A DNA stretch of 64,000 nt from Falsibacillus pallidus (GCF_003350505.1 NZ_QQAY01000004.1:203892-267891); one strand, 5' to 3'. Shown: positions 18,472 to 27,777, counted from the stretch's first letter. The notes: generated from the sequence alone by a model not told the origin. Program-made: numbers and translations.

Positions 18472-18557
18472 GGCTCTTTTTAAACTAAAGTTTCTGCATA
18501 GATTGCATAAATTACCATGCTTTAATGGTTAAAGCAACAAACTTTGAAAAAAGAGCC
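18472..18557. repeat. 86-bp imperfect inverted repeat
   Basis: GGCTCTTTTT (18472-18481) and AAAGTTT (18487-18493) are repeated inverted as AAACTTT (18539-18545) and AAAAAGAGCC (18548-18557). The interior is AT-rich with further weak pairing. It fills the gap between the antiporter and the convergent AbrB-like gene. It could be a large bidirectional terminator or a small mobile palindrome. Confidence 0.6.
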
Positions 18558-18860
18558 TTAAGGGATGAGCTGCAGCATAAAACGTTTTTTATTGTCATCG
18601 ATGAAGATGCAATAGTGTTCAAATTCATCAAACTTCATCAATTTCAGTAATTCCTTTGGAATCTGTACACTTCCCTTTTCTGATACGATCCGATGATTAT
18701 GAGTGGAATTATTCCCGGCTTTTTGGATGACGATTGTCTCTTTTTCAAGAAATATCTCTACAAACATTCCAGTCTGAAGTCCGAATGATTCCCTCCATTT
18801 GCAAGGGAGGATCACAGATCTCGTTTTATTTAGATCTTTGCATTTATATAGATGCAGCAC
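18558..18860 (-). CDS. AbrB/SpoVT-domain protein
   Basis: A 100 aa protein with two swapped-hairpin-type modules. The first is RSVILPCKWRESFGLQTGMFVEIFLEKETIVIQ; the second is GSVQIPKELLKLMKFDEFEHYCIFI. The P(x)nG spacing and terminal IVIQKA strand fit the AbrB DNA-binding fold, so a transcriptional role is plausible. Basic residues are modest. The GTG start is preceded by AAAGGAGGG. Its targets are unknown. It lies beside the inverted repeat and faces the antiporter. Confidence 0.65.
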   Translation of the reverse strand: MLHLYKCKDLNKTRSVILPCKWRESFGLQTGMFVEIFLEKETIVIQKAGNNSTHNHRIVSEKGSVQIPKELLKLMKFDEFEHYCIFIDDNKKRFMLQLIP

Positions 18861-18965
18861 AATATTCTCCCTCCTTTCCTAGTAAAATACATGTTTATAT
18901 ACATTTTACCTGCCAGCCCAACTTCAAACATTTAGGCAAAAAAAACTGAACCTTATTTACAAGGT

Positions 18966-19592
18966 TCAGTTTTTTTCGTGATATGCAAGTATAGAAATGT
19001 CCGTCAGCAATTCAGAATGGATTTTGTTCATTTCTTTAAAGCTGGCGGCCTCCACAGCAAGATCCATGGCTGCTTGAAATTGCTTTTTCCAGGAAGGTAT
19101 TGTGGTAATAATGACTTTCTCCACTGATTTTAAATAGTAATTCAAGGAAGCTTCCATTGATAATACTTGTGAAAATGCTTCAGATAGGATGGATTGATTC
19201 CAATTAGATTCATCCTCACTGATTGAACTCGATTGGTCATTCAATTCTATTAAAAGCTTTTGGTATTTTACTTTTAATACTTCAATTCTTTCCAATTCAT
19301 TGATGAGTTCATTTTTTGAAATCATTTCGAGATGCAGATGAAGTTTATCTATTTGAACCTCCAGCTGTTTGAAATTTGAAAATGTGGAACGTGATTTTTT
19401 TACTCTGCCAATACGAAAGAATCCTCTAATTCCGCCCGCAGCTGATAATTTTTTAAAGTCTGCCTTCTCAATTGTTTGGATTAATTGTTTTAACTGTTTA
19501 TCGACCTGACGGAGTCGGCTGGAATTTAAAAAAGTCAATAGTTCGGAAGAGTATGCATGAAGTCTGCTGCGGATGATGCTATCTTCGCTCAT
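18966..19592 (-). CDS. Short TelA-like helical protein
   Basis: A 208 aa, almost entirely helical, soluble protein. The C-terminal part, with TIPSWKKQFQAAMDLA, recalls the IPLWK segment of TelA/YaaN toxic-anion-resistance proteins, which are nearly twice as long. It is translationally coupled (4-nt overlap) to an XpaC-like gene, the same partnership as xpaC-yaaN in B. subtilis. That context is the main reason for the call. Function is unknown; a membrane or envelope stress role is only inferred. A hairpin near 18945-18980 with an A/T-rich flank may terminate it. Confidence 0.55.
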   Translation of the reverse strand: MSEDSIIRSRLHAYSSELLTFLNSSRLRQVDKQLKQLIQTIEKADFKKLSAAGGIRGFFRIGRVKKSRSTFSNFKQLEVQIDKLHLHLEMISKNELINELERIEVLKVKYQKLLIELNDQSSSISEDESNWNQSILSEAFSQVLSMEASLNYYLKSVEKVIITTIPSWKKQFQAAMDLAVEAASFKEMNKIHSELLTDISILAYHEKN

Positions 19593-20230
19593 TTTTTAAT
19601 TCCATTCTTATTTTGGTCCCATTGATTATGGAGCTTAATGTAGTCTATTTCAACATTCAACTTTTGGATTTCAGGTGAGAGGAGTTTCATCAAGTCTGAT
19701 TCCAACTTGGAATTGACAATCGAGATGCTGTTTTTTGCTTCTTGAAGCGTATGGCGCACATCCGGATTCACAGGCGCCTGGCTTGATAAAAGAGAATATT
19801 TTTCTGTAATTTCTACAGCAGAATCCAGATCCTTATAAAAAAATTCTTCACTTGCGAAGAATAGATGCGGCTGGATTTTAACTGTCTTTACGATTTTTCG
19901 TGAAAGCTTTTGGGTTTCATAGAACTGGCGAAAAGCAGATATTGACCTGAGATTCATGATGGACCTTTGAAGTCTTCTTAATTTGCTGCTTGCCTGCTTT
20001 AGATTTTTAAGGATGAACTGATATTCTTTTCGAGTCAATCCATATTTCCTATAGATTTTAGCCAGCTGAATCCACTTTACGATGAAATAAATGATTATAG
20101 ACGCTCCTACTGCTGTTAAGGAAGAGAGGAGAAAAGTGAAATCCAAATTAAAAAAACTAAAGAGCCATACGATGAATCCAGAGCATACCCCAAGTAAGCT
20201 TCTTACGGCAAAACGAATGAATGACATCAT
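19589..20230 (-). CDS. XpaC-like protein (5-bromo-4-chloroindolyl phosphate hydrolysis family)
   Basis: About 213 aa with two N-terminal membrane segments (FAVRSLLGVCSGFIVWLFSF and LLSSLTAVGASIIIYFIV) and a cytoplasmic helical domain. The core, with YGLTRKEYQFILKNLKQA, KLRRLQRSI and FFYKDLDSAVEITEKY, matches the XpaC family as remembered. Despite the name, the molecular activity of XpaC is not established. It overlaps the downstream TelA-like gene by 4 nt. The start is uncertain: I prefer the ATG at 20230, 9 nt after GGGG, over the TTG at 20245. Confidence 0.7.
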   Translation of the reverse strand: MMSFIRFAVRSLLGVCSGFIVWLFSFFNLDFTFLLSSLTAVGASIIIYFIVKWIQLAKIYRKYGLTRKEYQFILKNLKQASSKLRRLQRSIMNLRSISAFRQFYETQKLSRKIVKTVKIQPHLFFASEEFFYKDLDSAVEITEKYSLLSSQAPVNPDVRHTLQEAKNSISIVNSKLESDLMKLLSPEIQKLNVEIDYIKLHNQWDQNKNGIKK

Positions 20231-20426
20231 AGTCTTAAGCCCCAATCTGATAAGTTCAATCTATAGTATTATGAAATAAAATGAAAAAAGTTACGTTCGT
20301 ACAGCTTATAAATTTATTTTACAGCAAAAAGGAAAAAAAATCAGCCGCTTTCATCTGAGGAAAAACACCATATCTCCAATAAGGAATATATTGATAATAT
20401 TCGCAAATAGGCAGAGGTGGAAGTGT

Positions 20427-22217
20427 ATGGAATCAGAAAGAAAAGAATTTTGGTCGGAGAGACGCCGCCTATATAAGAAAATGACCGAACTTTTTACTGA
20501 AATTATTCAGAGTGATGAAAGTGATTTAACAGATAGTGAATTCAGTTCCAGGAATTTATCCCAATTTTTAAAGCTATGGGCGAATAATAATGTTTCTTTA
20601 GAAGAGAATCTCCATTCAGAAGGGTTGGGCACGCTTAAGATGGCAGACTTTCATGTAGAGCACTACATTAAAAAAATTCTATATAATCTTGGATGTCCTC
20701 CATTTGACAACGGGAGGATGTATGACTGGTGGAAAGCAAAAAGTTTGAAAAAATGGAGATCTGATAAATTATTTGGCCAATATCAAACCGAAAAAAATGT
20801 AAAAGTGATGGCCACATTAGATAATACTTCAACGAAGGAGGAAATTGATTCGCTCATTAAAAATGGAATGGATATTGCCAGGATCAATTGTGCCCACGGT
20901 TCGCCTGGAGATTGGCTCAGATTGATTCAACTCATAAGGGGTTTCGGTGAAGATTTGCATCGGTGCAAAATTTTTATGGATATTCCCGGTCCAAAAATAA
21001 GGATTGAGAAAATCCTATTCAATCCATATACCGTAAAAATTCAATCGAAAAATGTAAAGAAATCAATTCTTGGGATCATTAAGAAAGACTCTCATCCCTT
21101 TACTAAAAATATTGATTCCCTTTTTGAAATAGAAATAAAGCAATCTAGTCTCTTTGAACAGGTAAATCCAGGGGATGACATTCATATAAAATTAATCGAT
21201 TCCCTGCATGGAACATTAAAAGTCGTTGATATACTCAGTGAACAAGTTCTATTGGTGGAAGCTGAAGGGCCATTTGAAATCAATCAAAAATGTCAACTTA
21301 ACTTCAGTGGTCAAGAGTTGGAAATCACAAATATCAAGACAACTCCTTCCTCTATTAAAGTAAAGAAAGGAAGTGTCATCAGGGTCTACTTTAACGAAGA
21401 ATCATTTAGAAGAATGAGGGGGAATCGGCAATGTGCATGCTTAACAGTCAGCCACCCGAAAGCACTGAAAAATGCAGGGTTGAATGACAGCGTATATTTC
21501 GATGATGGAATTATTTTTGGGAAAGTCACAAGATTAACGCCGGATTTTATCGAATTGCTAATTTTATCACCAAATGAAAAAAGCAAAAAGATTAAGGAAG
21601 GAAAAGGAATCAATTTTCCTGATTCGTTCGTTCATTTATTATTGTCCACCCCCAATCAGGAAGATCTTGCTTTGCTTCCTTTTCTTATTGAACATGCGGA
21701 TATCATTGGTTTATCCTATGTAAATCATCCAAAGGATATTAAGAAAATGGCTGATATTCTGCATGCCTATGGGAGAGAGGATATTGGGTTAGTGGCGAAA
21801 ATAGAGACGAAAGAAGGTATTCGCCAGTTGTCCAGAATTATAGAAACGGGTCTGACCTATTCCAATTTTGGTGTAATGATTGCACGCGGGGATCTGGCAG
21901 TTGAAGCAGGATTTCAAAACTTACTTACAGCCCAAGAAAACATCCTAAGAATGTGCCATGCAGCACATCTTCCTGTCATCTGGGCTACGGGGGTTTTGAA
22001 TCAACTGACAAAAAACGGCACCCCGACGCGAGCTGAAATCTCAGATGTCTTCTTGGCAAGCCAGACGGAATGCATCATGTTAAATAAGGGAGAATTTCTA
22101 AATGATTCTGTGAAGATGCTAAATTTACTTATGCACAGCAGCATTGCACTCAATTCATATTACCGGGATGATGGGACTGAATTCTTCCGTGCCCAGAAAG
22201 ATTTGCTGGAAGAATAA
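20427..22217 (+). CDS. Divergent pyruvate kinase-like protein
   Basis: A 596 aa protein. After an N-terminal extension of about 125 residues it shows the pyruvate kinase barrel in order: VKVMATLDN, MDIARINCAHG, IFMDIPGPKIRI, an enlarged B-domain-like region, VYFDDGIIFGKV, IIGLSYVNHPKD, LVAKIETKEG, VMIARGDLAVEAG, IWATGVL and TPTRAEISDV. The metal and phosphate ligands Lys and Glu of AKIE and the Asp of ARGDL are retained, but the NFSHG motif reads NCAHG. It lacks the C-terminal allosteric domain. It is not the housekeeping enzyme. I start at the ATG at 20427 after AGAGGTGG. Activity on phosphoenolpyruvate is unproven. Confidence 0.75.
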   Translation: MESERKEFWSERRRLYKKMTELFTEIIQSDESDLTDSEFSSRNLSQFLKLWANNNVSLEENLHSEGLGTLKMADFHVEHYIKKILYNLGCPPFDNGRMYDWWKAKSLKKWRSDKLFGQYQTEKNVKVMATLDNTSTKEEIDSLIKNGMDIARINCAHGSPGDWLRLIQLIRGFGEDLHRCKIFMDIPGPKIRIEKILFNPYTVKIQSKNVKKSILGIIKKDSHPFTKNIDSLFEIEIKQSSLFEQVNPGDDIHIKLIDSLHGTLKVVDILSEQVLLVEAEGPFEINQKCQLNFSGQELEITNIKTTPSSIKVKKGSVIRVYFNEESFRRMRGNRQCACLTVSHPKALKNAGLNDSVYFDDGIIFGKVTRLTPDFIELLILSPNEKSKKIKEGKGINFPDSFVHLLLSTPNQEDLALLPFLIEHADIIGLSYVNHPKDIKKMADILHAYGREDIGLVAKIETKEGIRQLSRIIETGLTYSNFGVMIARGDLAVEAGFQNLLTAQENILRMCHAAHLPVIWATGVLNQLTKNGTPTRAEISDVFLASQTECIMLNKGEFLNDSVKMLNLLMHSSIALNSYYRDDGTEFFRAQKDLLEE

Positions 22218-22381
22218 TAATCTTATTGAATATTTCATTTATATGCATGGCAATACAGTGGTATTTTTCCTGCATTTTTTCAATTCATTTTCATTCAAAT
22301 GACAAATACTAAAAGCCGGCCATTCTGTTTAAGTTAAATGGTAGACTAGACCTGAAAATAGAATGAGGCGGGTTTAAAGGT

Positions 22382-23542
22382 ATGAAAAAAATTGTAGTGA
22401 GTTTTTTATCCTTGCTAATACTGGGAAGTTTGGCTCCCTATTCTGCATTGGCTGCAGAGGGAGAAGAATTGGATATTAAAAGTGAAGCAGCATCAGTTGT
22501 TGATGCAAAGACAGGAAAAATCCTTTATCAGAAGAATGGTGATAAAAAGCTATACCCAGCCAGTCTGACGAAAATTGCTACTGCTATTTATGCGATTGAG
22601 AATGGGCATTTGAATGACCATGTCGTCGTTTCACATAATGCAGCAAATGTTGATGGTACAAGGGTATACCTTTTAGAAGGTGAAGATGTCACACTTAAAC
22701 ACTTGATTCAAGGTATGCTGGTCAATAGTGGGAATGATGCAGCCATTGCAATCGCTGAACATCTTGACGGCAGCGTAGATGAATTTTCAAAGAATATAAA
22801 TGCCTATTTGCGGAGTAAAGTGGGTGTTTATCATACACATTTCGTTAATCCGAACGGTCTGTTTGATGAGGAACATTTCACAACTGCTAATGATTTGGCA
22901 AAGATTACAGACTATGCAATGAAAAATCCAACATTCAGGCAAATATTCGGAACGAAAACGTTAAAGTGGCATGGGGATGGCTGGGATACAACCCTGATCA
23001 CTCATCATAAAATGCTGAAGGAAGAAATTCCGTTTCCGGGTATTACAGGAGGAAAGACGGGATATGTGGATCAATCCGGTCAGACGCTTGCCACTACCGC
23101 ACAAAATCAGAATATTGATCTCACTGCCATAACACTGAATGGGACTACGAAAAAGAGTGCCTATGGTGATACAAAGAAGCTTTTGGAATATGGGATGACT
23201 CATTACAAAACGGAGAGAGTGCCGGAAGGAAGCATCTTTAAGAAAAAAGATAATGCCTATAAAGCTGAACATGACTTGTACTTTACAAAAGGCAGCGGAG
23301 AGAATGTAACGAAAAAAGTGGAAAAGAGCGGATTCTTAAAAATTATTTCTAAAACAGGAGAGGTAGTAGCAGTGTTCCCGCTGCATGAGTTAAAGGCAAA
23401 AGCTTCAGAAGGCAATAAGGATTCCACATCAGAGGATTCAGCTAAAAAGCATTCCTCATTAAATCTCTTATTGTGTTCGGGGATTTTCCTGTTAATATGC
23501 ATCACTATTTTATTTAAAAAAATAAAGAAATCAAGTGCCTAA
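22382..23542 (+). CDS. Serine-type D-Ala-D-Ala carboxypeptidase (low-molecular-weight PBP)
   Basis: A 386 aa penicillin-binding protein with a Sec signal (residues 1-25, ending ALAAEG), the peptidase S11 domain and a C-terminal membrane anchor (LNLLLCSGIFLLICITILF). The three active-site motifs are SLTK (61-64, nucleophile Ser61), SGN (116-118) and KTG (225-227). It trims the terminal D-Ala from peptidoglycan peptides outside the membrane. It is similar in size to DacF/DacB-type enzymes, but I cannot say which. The ATG follows GGCGGG; the gene is single with a strong terminator. Confidence 0.9.
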   Translation: MKKIVVSFLSLLILGSLAPYSALAAEGEELDIKSEAASVVDAKTGKILYQKNGDKKLYPASLTKIATAIYAIENGHLNDHVVVSHNAANVDGTRVYLLEGEDVTLKHLIQGMLVNSGNDAAIAIAEHLDGSVDEFSKNINAYLRSKVGVYHTHFVNPNGLFDEEHFTTANDLAKITDYAMKNPTFRQIFGTKTLKWHGDGWDTTLITHHKMLKEEIPFPGITGGKTGYVDQSGQTLATTAQNQNIDLTAITLNGTTKKSAYGDTKKLLEYGMTHYKTERVPEGSIFKKKDNAYKAEHDLYFTKGSGENVTKKVEKSGFLKIISKTGEVVAVFPLHELKAKASEGNKDSTSEDSAKKHSSLNLLLCSGIFLLICITILFKKIKKSSA

Positions 23543-23548
23543 ACCATA

Positions 23549-23591
23549 ATCCGGAGAGAACTGTTAAAGACAGCACTCTCCGGATTTCTTT
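23549..23591 (+). terminator. Terminator of the carboxypeptidase gene
   Basis: ATCCGGAGAG pairs with CTCTCCGGAT, with an inner CTGT/ACAG stem, followed by TTCTTTT. Confidence 0.9.
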
Positions 23592-23653
23592 TCGTTATTA
23601 AAAAAGAATGCTATAGTAAAACCAACCAATTTTGTTGAAAAGGAAGGCGTTTT

Positions 23654-24664
23654 ATGAAAAAAGCTATTGATCAACTTTCGCGTCCTTTTAAAGATTTGAG
23701 AATTTCTGTAACCGACCGCTGCAATTTCCGATGCCGATATTGCATGCCTGCAGAAATTTTTGGTCCGGACTATGCTTTCCTGCCGAAACAAGAAATTCTC
23801 TCTTTCGAAGAAATTGAACGGATTACAAAAGCTTCCGTCAACCTCGGGGTAAGGAAAGTGAAGTTAACCGGTGGAGAGCCGTTGATTCGAAAAAACCTGC
23901 ATCAATTAATTCGAAAATTATATGAAATAGAAGAAATAGAGGATATTGGACTAACAACAAACGGAATCCTCTTACCGACCTATGCCGATCGCTTAAAGGA
24001 AGCAGGTCTAAAACGAATCAATATAAGTCTTGATGCACTTGAAGAAAATCTCTTCAAAAAAATGAATGGGGTTGGGGCCAGTGTTGAAAAAGTAAAGGCT
24101 GGCATTGATGCTGCCATTCAAGCAGGTCTTAAGGTCAAAATCAATATGGTCGTCCAAAAAGGAGTCAACGAGGATGAAATAATCCCGATGGCTGAATATT
24201 GCAAGGTGAAAGAAATTCCGCTCAGGTTCATCGAATTCATGGATGTTGGGAATTCAAACGGATGGAATTGGGATCAAATTGTGACCAAAAAAGAAATGAT
24301 GGGCATCCTAGCCAGCCGGTATGAATTGATTCCTATTGAGCCTGATTATTATGGAGAAGTGGCGAAACGATATCGTTTAAAGGGATCAGATAGTGAAATC
24401 GGTTTTATTACTTCAGTTTCCGAAACATTCTGCAGCGAATGCACAAGAGGCAGAATATCTGCCAATGGCAGCTTTTATACATGCCTTTTTGCGCAAAGTG
24501 GAGTGGATTTGAAAGAGGACCTGCGTAATGGAATGACAGATACTGAACTTATGAACAAATTAAATCAGATCTGGAATAATCGAAACGACCGCTACTCAGA
24601 AGAAAGAACAGAGGAATCGGCAGTAAAACGAAAGAAAATTGAAATGTCGTATATCGGTGGATAA
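23654..24664 (+). CDS. moaA: GTP 3',8-cyclase MoaA
   Basis: Radical SAM enzyme of 336 aa for the first step of molybdenum cofactor synthesis, converting GTP to 3',8-cyclo-GTP. The N-terminal cluster motif is RCNFRCRYCMP, and the C-terminal cluster is formed by FCSECTRGR with a later Cys in FYTCLFA. KLTGGEPL is the SAM-binding segment. The conserved C-terminal Gly-Gly is present (MSYIGG). The ATG follows AGGAAGGCG. No other moa or moe genes are adjacent, so it is isolated here. A strong terminator follows. Confidence 0.95.
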   Translation: MKKAIDQLSRPFKDLRISVTDRCNFRCRYCMPAEIFGPDYAFLPKQEILSFEEIERITKASVNLGVRKVKLTGGEPLIRKNLHQLIRKLYEIEEIEDIGLTTNGILLPTYADRLKEAGLKRINISLDALEENLFKKMNGVGASVEKVKAGIDAAIQAGLKVKINMVVQKGVNEDEIIPMAEYCKVKEIPLRFIEFMDVGNSNGWNWDQIVTKKEMMGILASRYELIPIEPDYYGEVAKRYRLKGSDSEIGFITSVSETFCSECTRGRISANGSFYTCLFAQSGVDLKEDLRNGMTDTELMNKLNQIWNNRNDRYSEERTEESAVKRKKIEMSYIGG

Positions 24665-24684
24665 TGTAATCTTGTCCACACACG

Positions 24685-24724
24685 AACCCCTTTTGGAGAA
24701 AAGAATCCAAAAGGGTTTTTTTAT
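24685..24724 (+). terminator. Terminator of moaA
   Basis: AACCCCTTTTGGA pairs with TCCAAAAGGGTT (one bulged C), followed by TTTTTT. Confidence 0.9.
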
Positions 24725-24837
24725 ATGCACCTTTTGGATTTAACCTATCACGAGATTGGGTATAGGATTCTTATACATATGCGAAGAATGTGACAATCTA
24801 TAGAAGAAGCCTATTGAATAAAAGGGGGAGCTAACGG

Positions 24838-26280
24838 GTGTCGACGGCTAAAAAAAGGAATAAAAAGAAATGGACCTATACATTAATCATTTTTGTTTGT
24901 GCAGTTTATCTGGGTATGGTCTTTTACGAAAGTAAAAAGCCGCTGCCAAAAGGATTATCTTATGAAGGCAAGATACATCAAGTCGATAATGTAAACTTTT
25001 TATACGATCTTACTTATCAAAAAGATAAAAAAGAAATGCATGATCAAATGATTTTCCAAAAAATATTTGATCAAATTGACAAAGCAGATAAATTTATCGT
25101 AGTTGATATGTTTTTATTTAATGATTTTTATGATAAAGGAATGTTTTTTCCTCCTATCAGTGATACATTGACTAAAAAGTTGATTGATAAAAAAGAAAAG
25201 AACCCTGAAATGAGAATTGTGTTCATTACTGATCCTGTAAATACAGGTTATAGTTCATTTTTATCGAAACAATTGAAGGAATTGAAAGAAAACGGAATTG
25301 AAGTTGTCATTACAGATTTAGAACCATTAAGGGATTCAAATCCTCTGTATTCTGCAATTTGGCGTATAGGACTCCAGTGGTTCGGCCAAAAAGGGGAAGG
25401 ATGGATCAGGAATCCTTTAACGCCGAATGCTCCTAAGCTGACAGTCCGATCCTATTTGGAGTTAATGAACATAAAAGCCAATCATCGGAAGACACTTGCT
25501 ACAGATAAAGGGGCTATCGTTTCTTCGGCCAACCCCCATGATGCCAGTGGATATCATTCTAATATAGCATTTGAGACCTCAGGGCCGATTATCGCAGATA
25601 TTCTTAAAACGGAACAATCCATCCTTGATTTTTCACATTCAAATGTAAAACTGCCTAAGTATGAAGGGTCAATGAATGAAAAAGGAAATATAAAGGTTCA
25701 ACTGCTCACGGAAAGTAAAATTGAATCTGGCATTGTAGACACGATAAAACATACTTCTAAAGGGGATTCCATCTGGATTGGCATGTTTTATATCGCGGAT
25801 AGGGACATCGTGAATGCTTTAACGGATGCAGCGGGGCGTGGAGTAAAGATCAGGCTCATTTTGGATCCCAATACGAATGCTTTTGGCCATAAAAAAACAG
25901 GCCTTCCGAACAACCCTGTTGTCTCTGAGCTTTTGGAAGAGGGAAAGGGTAACATCCAAATGAAATGGTATAACACGCATAAGGAACAATATCATACCAA
26001 ATTGATTTATGTGAGGGGACAGGATTCCTCCACAGTGATTGGCGGATCTGCCAACTATACAATGAGGAATCTGGATGATTTCAATCCTGAAACGGATTTA
26101 AAAGTGCAGGCAGGGAACCGGGAACAGGTTATTGTTGATGTGGATGATTATTTCCATCGTATTTGGAATAATGAAGAGGGAACATATTCAGTAGGATATA
26201 AGAAGCGCAAAATCGAATACACTGGTGTTGAGCGTGTCATTTATGCACTGCAAAAACTCCTGCATTTTACGACCTATTGA
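24838..26280 (+). CDS. Phospholipase D/cardiolipin synthase-like membrane protein
   Basis: A 480 aa protein with one N-terminal membrane helix (TYTLIIFVCAVYLGMVFY, about 14-31) and two PLD modules outside or at the membrane. The first HKD-type motif is NHRKTLATDKGAIVSS and the second YHTKLIYVRGQDSSTVIGGSAN. Both keep His and Lys and a downstream Asp-like position. Such enzymes transfer phosphatidyl groups or hydrolyse phospholipids; cardiolipin synthesis is possible but not shown. The GTG start follows GGGGGAG at 8 nt. Confidence 0.82.
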   Translation: MSTAKKRNKKKWTYTLIIFVCAVYLGMVFYESKKPLPKGLSYEGKIHQVDNVNFLYDLTYQKDKKEMHDQMIFQKIFDQIDKADKFIVVDMFLFNDFYDKGMFFPPISDTLTKKLIDKKEKNPEMRIVFITDPVNTGYSSFLSKQLKELKENGIEVVITDLEPLRDSNPLYSAIWRIGLQWFGQKGEGWIRNPLTPNAPKLTVRSYLELMNIKANHRKTLATDKGAIVSSANPHDASGYHSNIAFETSGPIIADILKTEQSILDFSHSNVKLPKYEGSMNEKGNIKVQLLTESKIESGIVDTIKHTSKGDSIWIGMFYIADRDIVNALTDAAGRGVKIRLILDPNTNAFGHKKTGLPNNPVVSELLEEGKGNIQMKWYNTHKEQYHTKLIYVRGQDSSTVIGGSANYTMRNLDDFNPETDLKVQAGNREQVIVDVDDYFHRIWNNEEGTYSVGYKKRKIEYTGVERVIYALQKLLHFTTY

Positions 26281-26354
26281 GTGCTGGACTTGATTTGTTG
26301 CAAAAATGCATTCAAAAGGTAAACTAGAAGTAGAACCATACAGGAGTGATAGAA

Positions 26355-26687
26355 ATGTCGACAAGCTGGAAAGTCATTTTGACGAAGGGAGAGAATGAAC
26401 CATGGTGGTTCTTTGAAGGCTGGGAAAAGGATATCGTTACCGAGTACTCCTTCGAAGAAAAACATGACGCCCTAGTATTTTTTCTTGAAAAGCTAAAAAC
26501 ATTGCACAATGAATATCCTCATCATAGACAGAAAAATGATTCAATGGCAGCATTCTGGAACGAAGAAGAAAAGGAATTTTGCGAAGCATGTGATGATGAT
26601 TTACAGACGTATCATGGACTGCTATTGATGTTAGATCAAAAACCATATGTACCAACGGATGAGGAGAAAGCGTTCTTTAGAGTCTAA
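26355..26687 (+). CDS. DUF1033 family protein
   Basis: A 110 aa acidic soluble protein. The opening WKVILTKGENEPWWFFEGWEKDI is characteristic of DUF1033, which is widespread in Firmicutes and of unknown function. Two cysteines occur in FCEACDDD. The ATG at 26355 follows AGGAGTG at 8 nt; a GTG at 26346 overlaps that site. The epimerase gene follows after 19 nt, so the two are probably co-transcribed. Confidence 0.8.
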   Translation: MSTSWKVILTKGENEPWWFFEGWEKDIVTEYSFEEKHDALVFFLEKLKTLHNEYPHHRQKNDSMAAFWNEEEKEFCEACDDDLQTYHGLLLMLDQKPYVPTDEEKAFFRV

Positions 26688-26706
26688 ATGACAAGAGGGG
26701 GATGGG

Positions 26707-27711
26707 ATGAAGATTTTAATAATTGGGGGAACAAAGTTTGCCGGACGTGCGATTGTGGAGGAAGCTGTAAAAAAAGGGTTTGATGTGACGTTGTTCAACA
26801 GAGGAAAAACAAATGACGCCATTTTCCCCGATTTGCCCCTTATTAAAGGTGATCGGCAAAACAAAGAGGATTTAGCGAAGCTATGTAGTCAAAAATGGGA
26901 CGCCGTCATTGATACATGCGGCTATCAGCCAAAAGATGCTGCCCTCTCATCAGCTATGTTGAAGGAATTCTGCAGCGTATATGTATTTATTTCGACTATT
27001 TCAGTCTATAAGAAAGCATTCCAGGAAGAAGGAATCGATGAGAAGTCAGAGCTTAATGAATTATCCTCTAAGGAAAATGAGCAGCTGCAGAAAAACGGTT
27101 CCTTGCCGGCAGATCAATATTATGGAGCTTTAAAAGCTTTATGTGAACTTGCAGTGACGAATGAACTTCCTTCAAACTCCCTTATTATTCGGCCGGGTCT
27201 TATTGTTGGTCCTCATGATCCTACCGATCGTTTTACCTATTGGATGGAAAGGGTGATGAAAGGGGGAGAAATGATTGCCCCTGACAACAAGGATTGTCAA
27301 ATACAGTTCATTGATGTCCGTGATTTAGCTCAATGGATTTTGACCCTCATTGAAATGGATGAGAGGGGAATATGGAATGCTGTGGGACCGACAGAACCAT
27401 TAACATTAAACCATTTTCTAAATGAATGCCGGATGTATTTGAATAAAGAAACGGAAATCACTTGGGCTCAAGAAGAATTTCTGCTGAAGAATGAAGTGCA
27501 GCCTTGGATTGAATTGCCTTTATGGATCCCGCATATTAAGGATTTTGGAACAGAGATCACAAAGGCTAAAAATGCAGGACTCAAAACGAGGCAATTAAAA
27601 GAAACAATATTAGACACCGCTGAATGGGCAAGCAAAAGGGAGCATTCAGGAAGAAATGCCGGCTTAGCGGCAGATAAAGAAGATGCTTTATTGAAAGCTT
27701 TAAATAAATAA
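26707..27711 (+). CDS. NAD-dependent epimerase/dehydratase-like protein
   Basis: Extended SDR-fold protein of 334 aa. The N-terminal Rossmann motif is ILIIGGTKFAGRAI, and the active-site Tyr-x-x-x-Lys appears as YYGALKALCE. It resembles reductases of the isoflavone-reductase/mRNA-binding-protein type. The substrate cannot be inferred. The ATG follows GAGGGGGATGGG. It is likely in an operon with the DUF1033 gene. Confidence 0.8.
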   Translation: MKILIIGGTKFAGRAIVEEAVKKGFDVTLFNRGKTNDAIFPDLPLIKGDRQNKEDLAKLCSQKWDAVIDTCGYQPKDAALSSAMLKEFCSVYVFISTISVYKKAFQEEGIDEKSELNELSSKENEQLQKNGSLPADQYYGALKALCELAVTNELPSNSLIIRPGLIVGPHDPTDRFTYWMERVMKGGEMIAPDNKDCQIQFIDVRDLAQWILTLIEMDERGIWNAVGPTEPLTLNHFLNECRMYLNKETEITWAQEEFLLKNEVQPWIELPLWIPHIKDFGTEITKAKNAGLKTRQLKETILDTAEWASKREHSGRNAGLAADKEDALLKALNK

Positions 27712-27726
27712 TTCAACAATAAAAAA

Positions 27727-27750
27727 CTGCCGAGAAATCTCGACAGCAAG
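27727..27750 (-). terminator. Terminator of the ykuS-like gene
   Basis: On the minus strand CTGTCGAGA pairs with TCTCGGCAG, followed by TTTTTTATTG. Confidence 0.85.
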
Positions 27751-27751
27751 T

Positions 27752-27777
27752 GCGGCTTATATTTAGCCGTTTTTTTA
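27752..27777 (+). terminator. Terminator of the epimerase gene
   Basis: CGGCT pairs with AGCCG around TATATTT, followed by TTTTTTTATT. It is interleaved with the opposing terminator. Confidence 0.7.
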
